The position numbers were made by a program, and so were the translations under genes. From the NCBI RefSeq assembly GCF_020991415.1, contig NZ_JAJMOY010000011.1, positions 53,369 to 117,368 on the forward strand: DNA of 64,000 nucleotides, given 5' to 3'. Under the pieces are notes generated by a model. That model did no database searches. It was not told where the DNA came from and saw nothing but the letters and a program-made list of their open reading frames with translations. The DNA is from Flavobacterium sp. ENC (GTDB lineage Bacteria > Bacteroidota > Bacteroidia > Flavobacteriales > Flavobacteriaceae). Of the stretch, positions 16,900-26,030 are shown piece after piece. Each line of letters begins with the position of its first letter. The first letter of the stretch is position 1.

Positions 16900-19053
16900 A
16901 TGAAAAAAACCGACAAAACAAATCCGACCGGATCAGACGCAAAACAACAGGATTTAAATTTAAATAAATCAGATGCGAGCGATCAGTTTTTAACAACCAA
17001 TCAGGGAGTTAAAATAAATGATAATAATAACAGTCTAAAAGCAGGCGAAAGAGGACCTTCCTTACTGGAGGATTTTATTCTTCGTGAAAAAATCACCCAT
17101 TTTGATCACGAGCGTATTCCGGAAAGAATTGTTCATGCCAGAGGTTCTGCGGCTCATGGTTATTTCGAATTGTACAAATCACTGGAGCAATACACTAAAG
17201 CAGAATTTTTGAATGACACCAGTATCAAAACACCTGTTTTTGTGCGATTCTCTACCGTTGCAGGTTCGCGTGGTTCGACCGATTTAGCACGTGATGTACG
17301 TGGATTTTCGGTTAAATTTTATACACAACAGGGAAACTATGATTTGGTAGGAAATAATATGCCTGTATTTTTTATTCAGGATGCGATGAAATTTCCGGAC
17401 CTGATACATGCTGTAAAACCGGAACCACACAACGAAATGCCACAGGCAGCTTCTGCGCACGATACCTTTTGGGATTTTATTTCCCTGATGCCGGAATCGA
17501 TGCACATGATTATGTGGGCCATGAGTGATCGTGCTATTCCGAGAAGTTTAAGAATGATGGAAGGTTTTGGAGTTCACACATTCCGTTTTATAAACAGCAA
17601 TAACGAATCACATTTTGTAAAATTTCACTGGAAACCAAAATTAGGAACCCATGCTGTGGTGTGGGATGAAGCACAAAAAATTTCAGGAAAGAATTCTGAT
17701 TTTCACAGACAGGATTTATGGGAAGCAATAGAGACCGGTAATTTTCCGGAATGGGAACTGGGCGTTCAGATAATCCCGGAAGCCGACGAACATAATTTTG
17801 AGTTCGATTTACTGGATCCAACCAAATTGGTTCCGGAAGAACTGGTTCCGGTGACAATTATCGGAAGAATGGTTCTGGATAAAAATCCGGATAATTTCTT
17901 TGCCGAAACAGAGCAGGTGGCTTTTCACCCCGGACATGTGGTACCCGGAATTGATTTTACAAATGATCCCTTATTACAAGGAAGATTATTCTCTTATACC
18001 GATACGCAATTATCAAGATTAGGAAGCCCTAATTTTCATGAAATCCCCATCAACAGAACAGTAGCTCCAATGCACAATAACCAGCGTGACGGACATATGC
18101 GTCAGGAAGTAAATACGGGGCGTGTGGCTTATCATCCGAATTCACTTGGAGGTGGATGTCCTTTTCAGGCAAAAATCGATGAAGGTGGGTTTGTGAGTTT
18201 CAATGAAAGAATCGATGCGCAGAAAGTACGAGAGAGAAGTACCAGTTTTGCAGATCATTTTAGCCAGGCTACACTTTTTTACAACAGTCAGACGCCTGTT
18301 GAACAAAATCATATTATCAAAGCACTTCGTTTTGAATTGGGTAAAGTTGAGACTACTGCCATACGAGAAAGAACACTTGGACTTCTGTCTAAAGTGGACA
18401 AAACACTTGCAGAAAAAGTAGCAAAAGGATTGGGATCTACAGTTCCTTCGACTTTAGAAAAACCAATTAATCACGGTGTAGGTGCCGATGCCAATGACAA
18501 TCAGGAACCTACTACGGTAAAACAGTCTTTAGAAAGTTCTGATGCCCTGAGTATGCTTAAAAACAAAACACTTTCCAATACAATTGCAACGAGACAAGTT
18601 GCCTTTTTATGTGCCGATGGTGTTAGCGCAGCGTCAGTAAATGCCATGAAAACTGCCCTTGAAGCGGCAGGGGCACAAGCCAAAATTGTGGCTCCTCATT
18701 TGGGAACCATAACTGCTGAGGAAGGTGATACTATTGTAGTAGATCAGAGTTATCAGATCGCGGCTTCCGTGTTGTTTGACGCAGTCTTTGTTCCTGCAGG
18801 GGAAGGTATCCTGACGTTAATGGATATTCCGGAAGTTCCTGAGTTTATTAATGATTCTTTCAAACATTGCAAATTCATTGCCGCTGAAGGTGAGGGGACA
18901 GATATCCTTTCGATTACGAATGCAAAAGTAAAGGATCATAACGCAGATGAGGGAGTGCTTACAAGTGAGAAAAAGGGTGAGAAAAATTTCGCCGGTACTT
19001 TCATTAAAATGATGGGGAAACATCGTTTTTGGGAAAGAGAAAAATTAGTATAA
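16900..19053 (+). CDS. katE: Large-subunit (clade II) catalase KatE
   Basis: A 717-residue monofunctional heme catalase of the HPII type, dismutating hydrogen peroxide to water and oxygen. The distal His79 is in IVHARGSAAHGYF, the distal Asn in FFIQDAMKFPD, and the proximal heme Tyr in GRLFSYTDTQLSRLG. Length and the C-terminal flavodoxin/DJ-1-like domain (about 560-715, starting AFLCADGVSAASV) identify the large-subunit class. The first 45 residues are a polar, poorly conserved arm. It is followed 30 bases later by a small membrane protein gene. It is one of three catalase-type enzymes in this window. Confidence 0.95.
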   Translation: MKKTDKTNPTGSDAKQQDLNLNKSDASDQFLTTNQGVKINDNNNSLKAGERGPSLLEDFILREKITHFDHERIPERIVHARGSAAHGYFELYKSLEQYTKAEFLNDTSIKTPVFVRFSTVAGSRGSTDLARDVRGFSVKFYTQQGNYDLVGNNMPVFFIQDAMKFPDLIHAVKPEPHNEMPQAASAHDTFWDFISLMPESMHMIMWAMSDRAIPRSLRMMEGFGVHTFRFINSNNESHFVKFHWKPKLGTHAVVWDEAQKISGKNSDFHRQDLWEAIETGNFPEWELGVQIIPEADEHNFEFDLLDPTKLVPEELVPVTIIGRMVLDKNPDNFFAETEQVAFHPGHVVPGIDFTNDPLLQGRLFSYTDTQLSRLGSPNFHEIPINRTVAPMHNNQRDGHMRQEVNTGRVAYHPNSLGGGCPFQAKIDEGGFVSFNERIDAQKVRERSTSFADHFSQATLFYNSQTPVEQNHIIKALRFELGKVETTAIRERTLGLLSKVDKTLAEKVAKGLGSTVPSTLEKPINHGVGADANDNQEPTTVKQSLESSDALSMLKNKTLSNTIATRQVAFLCADGVSAASVNAMKTALEAAGAQAKIVAPHLGTITAEEGDTIVVDQSYQIAASVLFDAVFVPAGEGILTLMDIPEVPEFINDSFKHCKFIAAEGEGTDILSITNAKVKDHNADEGVLTSEKKGEKNFAGTFIKMMGKHRFWEREKLV

Positions 19054-19083
19054 AACAATAGTATTTCATTTCTACATTTTATC

Positions 19084-19740
19084 ATGAAAAAAATCATTTA
19101 CCAAAATAGTCTGTCCCTGGTTTTTATACTATTATTCATAGGAGCTTTCCTCGGACAGACTCTTTTTGGTATTGACGAATACAACAAAGAGCTGACAGAA
19201 AACGGAGGTCATGCAGTCACGATGTACGAGTACCTGAGCAGCGGACACTTTATTGAATCTACTTTTGAGAATTGGGAAAGCGAATTTTTACAAATGGGTT
19301 TGTTTGTGTGGTTTACTATTTTTCTAAGACAAAAAGGATCCTCCGAATCCAAAAAATGTGAGGGAAAAGAAGAAGTCGACCGTGAGCCATCCCCAAAACG
19401 CAAAGATGCACCCTGGCCCGTAAAAAAAGGCGGAATCTGGCTAAAACTCTACCAATCCTCTCTGACACTGAGTTTGTTTGTATTGTTTATTGCCTCTTTT
19501 GTCCTTCACTTGTACGGAAGTTTAAAAGATGAAAATACAATGAACCTTTTAAAGGGAAAACCGGAAGTTTCACTTTCAGCTTATCTGGGCGAATCCCGCT
19601 TTTGGTTTGAATCGTTCCAGAACTGGCAAAGTGAATTTCTTTCCGTATTTGCCATCATTGTGTTGTCCATTTTTCTGAGACAAAAAGGCTCTTCGCAATC
19701 CAAACCTGTAGATGCACCGCACAGTGAAACAGGAGAATAA
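19084..19740 (+). CDS. Membrane protein with internal duplication (DUF6766-like)
   Basis: A 218-residue membrane protein built of two similar halves. Each half has a hydrophobic helix after YQNS/YQSS, then a short polar segment, then F(E/Q)NW(E/Q)SEF, a second hydrophobic helix and IFLRQKGSS(E/Q)SK. The four predicted helices suggest a small integral membrane protein. It resembles the family called DUF6766 that accompanies stress genes; no biochemical activity is known. It sits between katE and ligD on the same strand with short gaps. Confidence 0.7.
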   Translation: MKKIIYQNSLSLVFILLFIGAFLGQTLFGIDEYNKELTENGGHAVTMYEYLSSGHFIESTFENWESEFLQMGLFVWFTIFLRQKGSSESKKCEGKEEVDREPSPKRKDAPWPVKKGGIWLKLYQSSLTLSLFVLFIASFVLHLYGSLKDENTMNLLKGKPEVSLSAYLGESRFWFESFQNWQSEFLSVFAIIVLSIFLRQKGSSQSKPVDAPHSETGE

Positions 19741-19791
19741 CAAAGACGCTTATTGTTATGCAATGGAAGTTTAATTAATGAATAAAAAGCT

Positions 19792-22347
19792 ATGTCACTT
19801 CTAAAATACAATCAAAAGAGAAATTTTAACGATACTGCTGAGCCGAAAGGGCAGGTGGGACGATCTGAAAATCAATTGATTTTTGTGATTCAAAAGCACG
19901 CTGCTTCCCATTTGCATTACGATTTTCGATTGGAAATGGATGGTGTGCTGAAAAGCTGGGCGGTTCCAAAAGGGCCTTCTTTAGACCCTGAAATCAAACG
20001 CCTTGCGATGATGGTAGAAGATCATCCGTACAGTTATAAGGATTTTGAAGGTGCTATTCCGGAAGGAAATTACGGTGCCGGAAATGTAATTGTCTGGGAT
20101 AACGGAACGTACCTGCCAGCTGACGAGGATTATAAAGGCACAGCCGAAAAAAAACTGCTGGCAGATCTTAAAAAAGGACATTTGAGTTTTACCTTAAAAG
20201 GAAAAAAGCTGAAGGGAAATTTTTCTCTGGTCAAATTAAAAGGCAAACAGGAAAATGCCTGGCTGCTTATTAAAAAAGAAGATAAATATGCCACAACAGA
20301 AGATGTTCTCAAAAAAGACAAGTCGGTTATTTCCAAACGTAGTCTGGATACGTTAGAAAAAAAAGCAGCCAAAGAAAAAACAGTTTCCAAAAAAGCAGCT
20401 GTAAAGCCACACGCAGCGGCTGAAAAAAAAAACACTAAGAAATCAGTTATAGGATTTAAAAAGCCAATGCTCGCTGGCCTGACAGAAAAACCTTTTGATG
20501 ATCCGGACTGGATTTTCGAAAATAAATTCGATGGTTACCGCACAGTTGCAGTGATTAAGGAAGAGGATGTACAGCTTTTCAGCAGAAATCAGATTTCATT
20601 CACTAAAAATTTTCAGCCTGTAACCGATGAATTAAAAAAAATAAACCATGAAGCCATTCTGGATGGTGAAGTGGTGGTGGAAGATGAATCAGGTCGCTCC
20701 GATTTCCAATTACTGCAAAATTATCTAAAAACAGGAAAAGGGAAATTAAAATTTTATGTTTTTGATATTCTAAATCTGGATGGAAATGATACGACTAATT
20801 TAACGTTACTGGAACGAAAAGTATTGCTGAAAATGCTGGTCTCTAAATCTAAATTTTCGAATATCATTTATTCGGAACATATCGGGGAAAAGGGAATTGA
20901 ATTTCTCGAAGTTGCGGCAAAAAAACAAAGCGAAGGCATAATCGCTAAAAAAGCAAACAGTTTATATACGATTGGAAAAAGAACGGGAGAGTGGCTTAAA
21001 ATAAAACTATCGCAACAGGAAGAGGCGATTATAATTGGGATCACCGAGCCCAAAAATTCACGTACCCATTTTGGTGCCTTGTTATTAGGGCAGTATGAAG
21101 AAGGTAAACTGAAGTTTATCGGTAAATGCGGAACCGGTTTTTCGCAGGAAGTCCTGAAAGAATTACATTCTAAATTTGAACCGTATTTTACAGATCAATC
21201 TCCGCTGGAAGAAAAAGTACCGCTTCGTGATACGATACAATGGATCAAACCCAAATTTATCTGTCAGGTTAAATTTTCGGAATGGACGCAGGACAACAAT
21301 CTTCGTCAGCCCGTATATCTTGGACTGAGAGTCGATAAATCACTTAAAGAAGTTGTTTTTACCGGAAAGAAGAAAGACACTATCATTAAAAAGAACGAAA
21401 AAATGGAAAAGACCAATATAGCAGAAGAGCATAAGGAGAAAAATTTTGATTTGAAAGTTGGGAAAACTACCCTGCATTTAACCAATCAGAATAAAATTTA
21501 TTTTCCAAATGACGGAATAACCAAAGGCGATATTGTTGCGTATTACAATGAAGTTGCCGATTTAATGCTGCCCTACCTGAAAGACCGCCCGGAATCGATG
21601 TACCGTTTTCCTAACGGAATCGAACAATCCGGTTTCTATCAGAAAGATGTTGATGATGATAAAATTCCGTCCTGGCTTAAAACCAAAAAGATTTTTTCTG
21701 AATCTACCAATTCCGATATCGATTATCTGATCTGCAATGACAAAGCAACCTTATTGTATATGGCCAATCTGGGCTGCATCGACATTAATCCGTGGAATTC
21801 AACTACCAAACATATTGATAATCCGGATTGGGTGGTGATTGATATTGATCCCGAAAAGGACGACTTTAAAGAAGTTGTAAAAGTGGCACTAATGGTAAAA
21901 GAAGTCATGGATGAATTTGAATCGGAATGTTACTGTAAAACTTCCGGTGCTTCGGGACTTCACGTATATATTCCGCTGGGAGCAAAATATGATTATGATT
22001 CCGTAAAATTATTTGCTGAACTTATTGCTCATGAAGTTCATACGAGATTGCCGGAAACAACAAGCTTAGAACGTTCCATCAAAAAAAGGGATCACAAAAT
22101 ATATATCGATTACCTGCAAAACCGAAAAGGACAGACCCTTGCAGCGCCCTATTCCGTGCGGCCAAAACCAGGTGCGACCGTTTCTACACCGCTGGAATGG
22201 AGTGAGGTAAATGAAAAGTTATCCCCTTCACAATTTACAATCAAAAATGTATTAAAACGATTTGAGAAGAAAGGCGATTTATGGAAACCCGTTTTGGGAA
22301 AAGGTGCCGATATCAAAGCAATAATTAAGAAAAGTTCCCAGGCCTAG
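19792..22347 (+). CDS. ligD: Multifunctional DNA ligase LigD (NHEJ)
   Basis: An 851-residue NHEJ ligase with the domain order phosphoesterase, ligase, polymerase. Residues about 20-140 are the 3'-phosphoesterase domain (HAASHLHYDFRLEMDG, with the His and Asp residues of that family, and PEGNYGAG). A Lys-rich linker follows (about 190-225). The ligase domain (about 230-525) has the adenylation Lys245 in ENKFDGYRT. The polymerase/primase domain (about 560-830) has the metal-binding DIDPE and the SGASGLHVYIPL motif. It repairs double-strand breaks with Ku, whose gene converges on it. Its last codons overlap the ku 3' end in a shared hairpin. Confidence 0.96.
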   Translation: MSLLKYNQKRNFNDTAEPKGQVGRSENQLIFVIQKHAASHLHYDFRLEMDGVLKSWAVPKGPSLDPEIKRLAMMVEDHPYSYKDFEGAIPEGNYGAGNVIVWDNGTYLPADEDYKGTAEKKLLADLKKGHLSFTLKGKKLKGNFSLVKLKGKQENAWLLIKKEDKYATTEDVLKKDKSVISKRSLDTLEKKAAKEKTVSKKAAVKPHAAAEKKNTKKSVIGFKKPMLAGLTEKPFDDPDWIFENKFDGYRTVAVIKEEDVQLFSRNQISFTKNFQPVTDELKKINHEAILDGEVVVEDESGRSDFQLLQNYLKTGKGKLKFYVFDILNLDGNDTTNLTLLERKVLLKMLVSKSKFSNIIYSEHIGEKGIEFLEVAAKKQSEGIIAKKANSLYTIGKRTGEWLKIKLSQQEEAIIIGITEPKNSRTHFGALLLGQYEEGKLKFIGKCGTGFSQEVLKELHSKFEPYFTDQSPLEEKVPLRDTIQWIKPKFICQVKFSEWTQDNNLRQPVYLGLRVDKSLKEVVFTGKKKDTIIKKNEKMEKTNIAEEHKEKNFDLKVGKTTLHLTNQNKIYFPNDGITKGDIVAYYNEVADLMLPYLKDRPESMYRFPNGIEQSGFYQKDVDDDKIPSWLKTKKIFSESTNSDIDYLICNDKATLLYMANLGCIDINPWNSTTKHIDNPDWVVIDIDPEKDDFKEVVKVALMVKEVMDEFESECYCKTSGASGLHVYIPLGAKYDYDSVKLFAELIAHEVHTRLPETTSLERSIKKRDHKIYIDYLQNRKGQTLAAPYSVRPKPGATVSTPLEWSEVNEKLSPSQFTIKNVLKRFEKKGDLWKPVLGKGADIKAIIKKSSQA

Positions 22348-22358
22348 GAACTTTTCTT
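22327..22358. terminator. Bidirectional hairpin inside the ligD/ku overlap
   Basis: AAGAAAAGTTCC (22327-22338) and GGAACTTTTCTT (22347-22358) are perfect 12-base arms around an 8-base loop. On the plus strand a T-rich stretch follows. The stop codons of ligD (22345-22347) and ku (22346-22344) overlap in a CTAG within it. Both coding regions run through the arms. Confidence 0.75.
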
Positions 22359-23120
22359 CTTTTTGTTTTGGAGACTTGCTTTAAGCATTTCCATTAAATC
22401 GTCATTTTGTTTATGAACAACTTTTAGTTTTGGAGGAGCCTGTTTTTTTCCTTTGGCTTTATCCTTAATAATTTTAAGCAGTTTAGCGGTGTACTCATCT
22501 TTATAACTGGTAATGTCAAATTTTTCGGTAAGCTGTTCGACCAGTTTATTCGCCATATCCATTTCTTTGACTTTTGTTTTGGATACAGCCGGAAGTTTAA
22601 GTTCAGAAGTATCCCTGATTTCCTGCTGAAAACGGATCCGGTTTAGAACGATCACATTTTTATATGGTTTTAAGATCGCCAGACCTTCCTTATTTCGCAT
22701 AACGAAACTGGTGACGCCAACCTTACCGGAAGACTCCAGGGCATCACGCAATAAAGCATACGCTTTCATGGCCCCTTTGTCCGGTTCGAGATAATACGGC
22801 TGCTCGTAATAAAGGCTGTCAATTTCTTTTTCGTGTGTAAAGCTGAGAATATCGATGGTTTTTGTTTTTTCAGCATCGGCAGCTTCAAAATCTTCATCGT
22901 CGAGAATTACATATTTGTCCTCTATTTTGTAGCCTTTTACGATATTGCCGTACGCAACTTCTTTTCCGGTACTTTCATTCACTCTTTTGAATTTAATATT
23001 GGAATGATCATTTTTATCCAGCATATCCATATCTAAGGTACTTTCCTGTACAGCGGAAAATAATTTCACGGGGATATTAATTAATCCAAAACTAATTGCA
23101 CCTGTCCATATCGCTCTCAT
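22344..23120 (-). CDS. ku: NHEJ protein Ku
   Basis: A 258-residue bacterial Ku. It starts with MRAIWTGAISFGLINIPVKLFSA, the hallmark N-terminus of prokaryotic Ku, and carries the core beta-barrel ring, then a Lys-rich C-terminal tail (ending Lys-Lys-Lys-Lys-Ser-Ser) that in this family helps DNA binding and LigD stimulation. It forms a homodimer ring on double-strand ends. It is the last gene of a minus-strand operon with the DUF202 protein and the SpoIIAA-like protein, and converges on ligD with a four-base overlap. Confidence 0.96.
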   Translation of the reverse strand: MRAIWTGAISFGLINIPVKLFSAVQESTLDMDMLDKNDHSNIKFKRVNESTGKEVAYGNIVKGYKIEDKYVILDDEDFEAADAEKTKTIDILSFTHEKEIDSLYYEQPYYLEPDKGAMKAYALLRDALESSGKVGVTSFVMRNKEGLAILKPYKNVIVLNRIRFQQEIRDTSELKLPAVSKTKVKEMDMANKLVEQLTEKFDITSYKDEYTAKLLKIIKDKAKGKKQAPPKLKVVHKQNDDLMEMLKASLQNKKKKSS

Positions 23121-23142
23121 AATAATTAATTTTAAAATTTAT

Positions 23143-23529
23143 TTAATCGTAAGACGCAGCGATCAGATACCCAATTAAGGCAATGCTCATAAAAGACAGC
23201 GTCATGGTAATAAAAGTCAGCAGTCGGGTAGAATATTGATAACTGCCCTGCTGCAAAAGTTTTATAGTATGCATGTATCGGAAATACGACAGTATGATGG
23301 TCAGTGCACCTGCAATAAGAAGTCCAATTCCGAGATAAATACTCAAATTGCTGCCCGGTAAAGTAGTATCAGGCAGGAATTTTTCGGGTAGTTGTTTTAT
23401 AAATAAAGAAAACTTGACCGCGACGAAACCAAAAACCATTATACCAATACCAGTTCGTATCCAGGCCAATAAAGTTCTTTCATTTGACTGATACTCCTTC
23501 ATCATCTGTTCATCATTCTTTGGTGCCAT
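23143..23529 (-). CDS. YidH family (DUF202) membrane protein
   Basis: A 128-residue inner membrane protein with three hydrophobic helices (around 32-50, 63-83 and 105-125). The N-terminal ERTLLAWIRTGIGIMVFGF is the conserved signature of the DUF202/YidH family. Function is unknown. It lies 22 bases upstream of ku on the same strand, so the two share a transcript. Confidence 0.85.
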   Translation of the reverse strand: MAPKNDEQMMKEYQSNERTLLAWIRTGIGIMVFGFVAVKFSLFIKQLPEKFLPDTTLPGSNLSIYLGIGLLIAGALTIILSYFRYMHTIKLLQQGSYQYSTRLLTFITMTLSFMSIALIGYLIAASYD

Positions 23530-23542
23530 TGGTATAATTGTA

Positions 23543-23914
23543 TTAAAGTGTCTCTTCAGAAACCCAGATCAGGGCCTCATCATATTCTTCTTTTTTAAAA
23601 CCTTTAAATTCACCCGGAATCAGATAACTGAATCCGTTGGTAAACGAAATTATCGTATCAGAATCCGTAACGATGGCCGCCCTGTTCCATTTTCCAATGT
23701 TTTTCAGCCCAAGCATCGCATCCTGAACCCAGGCTCCTGTGGTGAAATTTTCTAATTCAGTATCCAGGACCAACAGGAAATTAAGATGGTTAATCTGTTG
23801 GATCACACGATTTACTTCGGGAATTACAACATTTTGAAAGTGTTCTTTGGTAACTTCTCCGGTGGCACGAAAGGCCGCTATATTATTTGGGGTATCAGGT
23901 ATTACTTGTATCAT
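23543..23914 (-). CDS. SpoIIAA-like (STAS/SEC14-type) protein
   Basis: A 123-residue protein with the pattern of SpoIIAA-like/STAS-SEC14 domains: an N-terminal beta-strand, EHFQNVVIPEVNRVIQQ helix, LNFLLVLDTELENF, then WNRAAIVTDSD and a C-terminal amphipathic helix. These proteins bind small or lipid-like ligands or act as partner-switch modules; this one has no known partner. It is the first gene of the three-gene minus-strand operon ending in ku, 13 bases before the DUF202 gene. Confidence 0.75.
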   Translation of the reverse strand: MIQVIPDTPNNIAAFRATGEVTKEHFQNVVIPEVNRVIQQINHLNFLLVLDTELENFTTGAWVQDAMLGLKNIGKWNRAAIVTDSDTIISFTNGFSYLIPGEFKGFKKEEYDEALIWVSEETL

Positions 23915-24275
23915 TTTATATTTTTTATATTTTTAAATAAAATTAGTTAACACTGCATTTCTCTGCTTACACTTAAAAAGTTAAATCTTACAAAATCGTA
24001 ATGCTTTTTTTCTGAAGGTGCTGAGGGACTAAGGTTCTTAGGTGCTGAAGTTTTTTACTGGTAGGGCTCAATAGTATATTTTTTCGATCAGGAGAGTTAT
24101 ACTAAACTCCTGCCTGATTCTTGTTTGTGTACGTAGGAGTACATTTTATAGGACTGTTCCTGTAACATAATGAATAAAAAACTACCTATAGAGGGAAGTG
24201 AACGGGTAGTACAGGAATTACATTTTAAGAAGGCTCACTTCGAACTCAAATTTTTATAACTAAAAAAGGAAAAAG
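23915..24275. other. Divergent intergenic region with hairpin and short repeats
   Basis: This region separates the minus-strand ku operon and lepB. It holds a CTGAAGGTGCTGAGGGACTAA-type short repeat (around 24013-24055), of a kind often found in flavobacterial spacers. It also holds an imperfect hairpin at 24087-24118 (ATCAGG...CCTGAT with inner GAGTT/AACTC), and a 29-codon ATG frame at 24170-24259 just before lepB, which I consider unproven. The promoter of the ku operon should be at its left side. Confidence 0.45.
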
Positions 24276-25883
24276 ATGAATGTATCAGAATGGCTCATTT
24301 TTATTTTAATCATGCAAATTGTTCATGGACTCTCAACCTGGAAACTTTATAGAAAGGCAGGCAGAAAAGCGGTCGAAGCATTTATACCGGTCTATAATTT
24401 GGTAATTCTCATGAAAATCATCAATCGTCCCCGTTGGTGGTGTATTTTACTTTTTGTACCTATTATCAATCTCATCATGATTCCGGTAGTCTGGGTAGAA
24501 ACAATTAGAAGTTTTGGAAAGAATTCCACATTGGATACCCTTCTGGTTGTATTAACATTGGGTTTTTACATCACTTTTTTAAACTATACCTCCGAAAAAC
24601 TGACTTACATTGAGAATAGGGACCTGAAGTCCCCGACAAAAACGGGTGACACGGTAAGTTCTCTTTTATTTGCAATTATTGTAGCCACATTGGTTCATAC
24701 ATATGTGATACAGCCGTTTACAATTCCCTCTTCTTCATTAGAAAAAACATTATTAATCGGGGATTTTTTATTTGTAAGTAAAATTAATTTTGGTCCCAGA
24801 ACACCCATGACTACCGTTGCATTGCCAATGGTGCATGATTCAATTCCTTTTTTAGGTGTGAAATCGTATTTGTTTAGTGATGATGTGACTAAAAAAGAAA
24901 CCTCATTATTAAACAAGTTTCAGTTACCGTATTTTAGGTTCCCTGCCATAGAAAAAATTGAACGTAATGAAATTATAGTATTTAACCAGCCTGCAGACAC
25001 TTTGCGCGATATGGATAATTTTAATCCGGACAGAAATTACTATAAACCTATTGATAAAAAAACAAATTTAGTAAAACGATGTGTAGGGATACCGGGAGAT
25101 TCTCTTGAAATCAGGGATGGGGATATTTACATTAACGGAAAAGTAAGCCAGTTGCCGGAAAGTGCGAAACCACAGTTTAATTTCTTTGTGGACACAAAAG
25201 GAGAAACAATTTCTCAGGATGCCCTTGTAAACCGATATGGGGCGAGAGAAGGCTTAAAATATGAAAATGGAGATTTTGCGCTCACAGACAAAGGGCAATA
25301 TTTTTTGACATTAACAGATAAAGAAGCTGCTTTACTGGCGAATAACCCAACCGTAAAAAGTGTAAAGAAATACATAGCACCAAAGGGAACAGACGGGCAG
25401 GTGTTTCCTCATATTCCCTCACTGGGCTGGAACATCGATAATTTTGGTCCTGTTTATATTCCTAAAAAAGGAGTGACGGTCAAATTAGATATAAAGACGC
25501 TTCCTTTCTATAAAAGAATTATACAGGAATACGAAAATAATACGCTGCAAATTAAAGGAGATAAAATTCTCATCAATGGAAAAGTAAGCTCTGCTTACAC
25601 TTTTAAACAGGATTACTACTGGATGATGGGTGACAACCGCCAAAACTCTTTAGATGCAAGATTCTGGGGATATGTGCCCTTTGATCACGTAGTCGGTAAA
25701 CCGGTATTTATCTGGTTTAGCTGGAATAAGGATGGAAGTGGAATTAATAAAGTAAGATGGAATCGCGTTTTTTCTGTAGTGAATGGAAATAGCGAACCTA
25801 AATCGTATCTCATTCACTTTTTAATCCTGATCGCTTTTTATGTTATAGGTAAAAAAGTCCTAAAGAAAGTAAGGAAAGAATAA
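24276..25883 (+). CDS. lepB: Signal peptidase I
   Basis: A 535-residue membrane protease that removes signal peptides from exported proteins. The N-terminal 115 residues are hydrophobic with several helices (DUF5684-like). The S26 domain follows. The catalytic Ser is in TIPSSSLEKTL (the usual Met after Ser is Leu here, which I believe is common in this phylum), the catalytic Lys in NLVKRCVGIPGDSLEI, and the conserved WMMGDNRQNSLDARFWGYVP near the end. A large insertion between the motifs is typical of Bacteroidota enzymes. A C-terminal hydrophobic helix is present. Other copies may exist elsewhere on the chromosome. Confidence 0.93.
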   Translation: MNVSEWLIFILIMQIVHGLSTWKLYRKAGRKAVEAFIPVYNLVILMKIINRPRWWCILLFVPIINLIMIPVVWVETIRSFGKNSTLDTLLVVLTLGFYITFLNYTSEKLTYIENRDLKSPTKTGDTVSSLLFAIIVATLVHTYVIQPFTIPSSSLEKTLLIGDFLFVSKINFGPRTPMTTVALPMVHDSIPFLGVKSYLFSDDVTKKETSLLNKFQLPYFRFPAIEKIERNEIIVFNQPADTLRDMDNFNPDRNYYKPIDKKTNLVKRCVGIPGDSLEIRDGDIYINGKVSQLPESAKPQFNFFVDTKGETISQDALVNRYGAREGLKYENGDFALTDKGQYFLTLTDKEAALLANNPTVKSVKKYIAPKGTDGQVFPHIPSLGWNIDNFGPVYIPKKGVTVKLDIKTLPFYKRIIQEYENNTLQIKGDKILINGKVSSAYTFKQDYYWMMGDNRQNSLDARFWGYVPFDHVVGKPVFIWFSWNKDGSGINKVRWNRVFSVVNGNSEPKSYLIHFLILIAFYVIGKKVLKKVRKE

Positions 25884-26030
25884 TAGGTATTGTCGAAAAA
25901 TAACCTTGGGGCAGCTTGTATTTTATTGGAATCATTATTTTATTTCCTATATTCGTTTCATCAGAAAATACACTAATTTATGGCTTCGGCCTCGCGCAGT
26001 CATGAATATTAACGAACAAAACTATTCTTT

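Noticed and set aside
24170..24259. 29-codon frame just before lepB
   Set aside because: Intact ATG to TAA, but very short, with no homology that I recognise; it overlaps the probable leader region of lepB.
24720..24770. Signal peptidase thought inactive because Leu replaces Met after the catalytic Ser
   Set aside because: Ser, Lys and the other S26 motifs are present, and a Ser-Leu form appears to be usual in flavobacterial enzymes.
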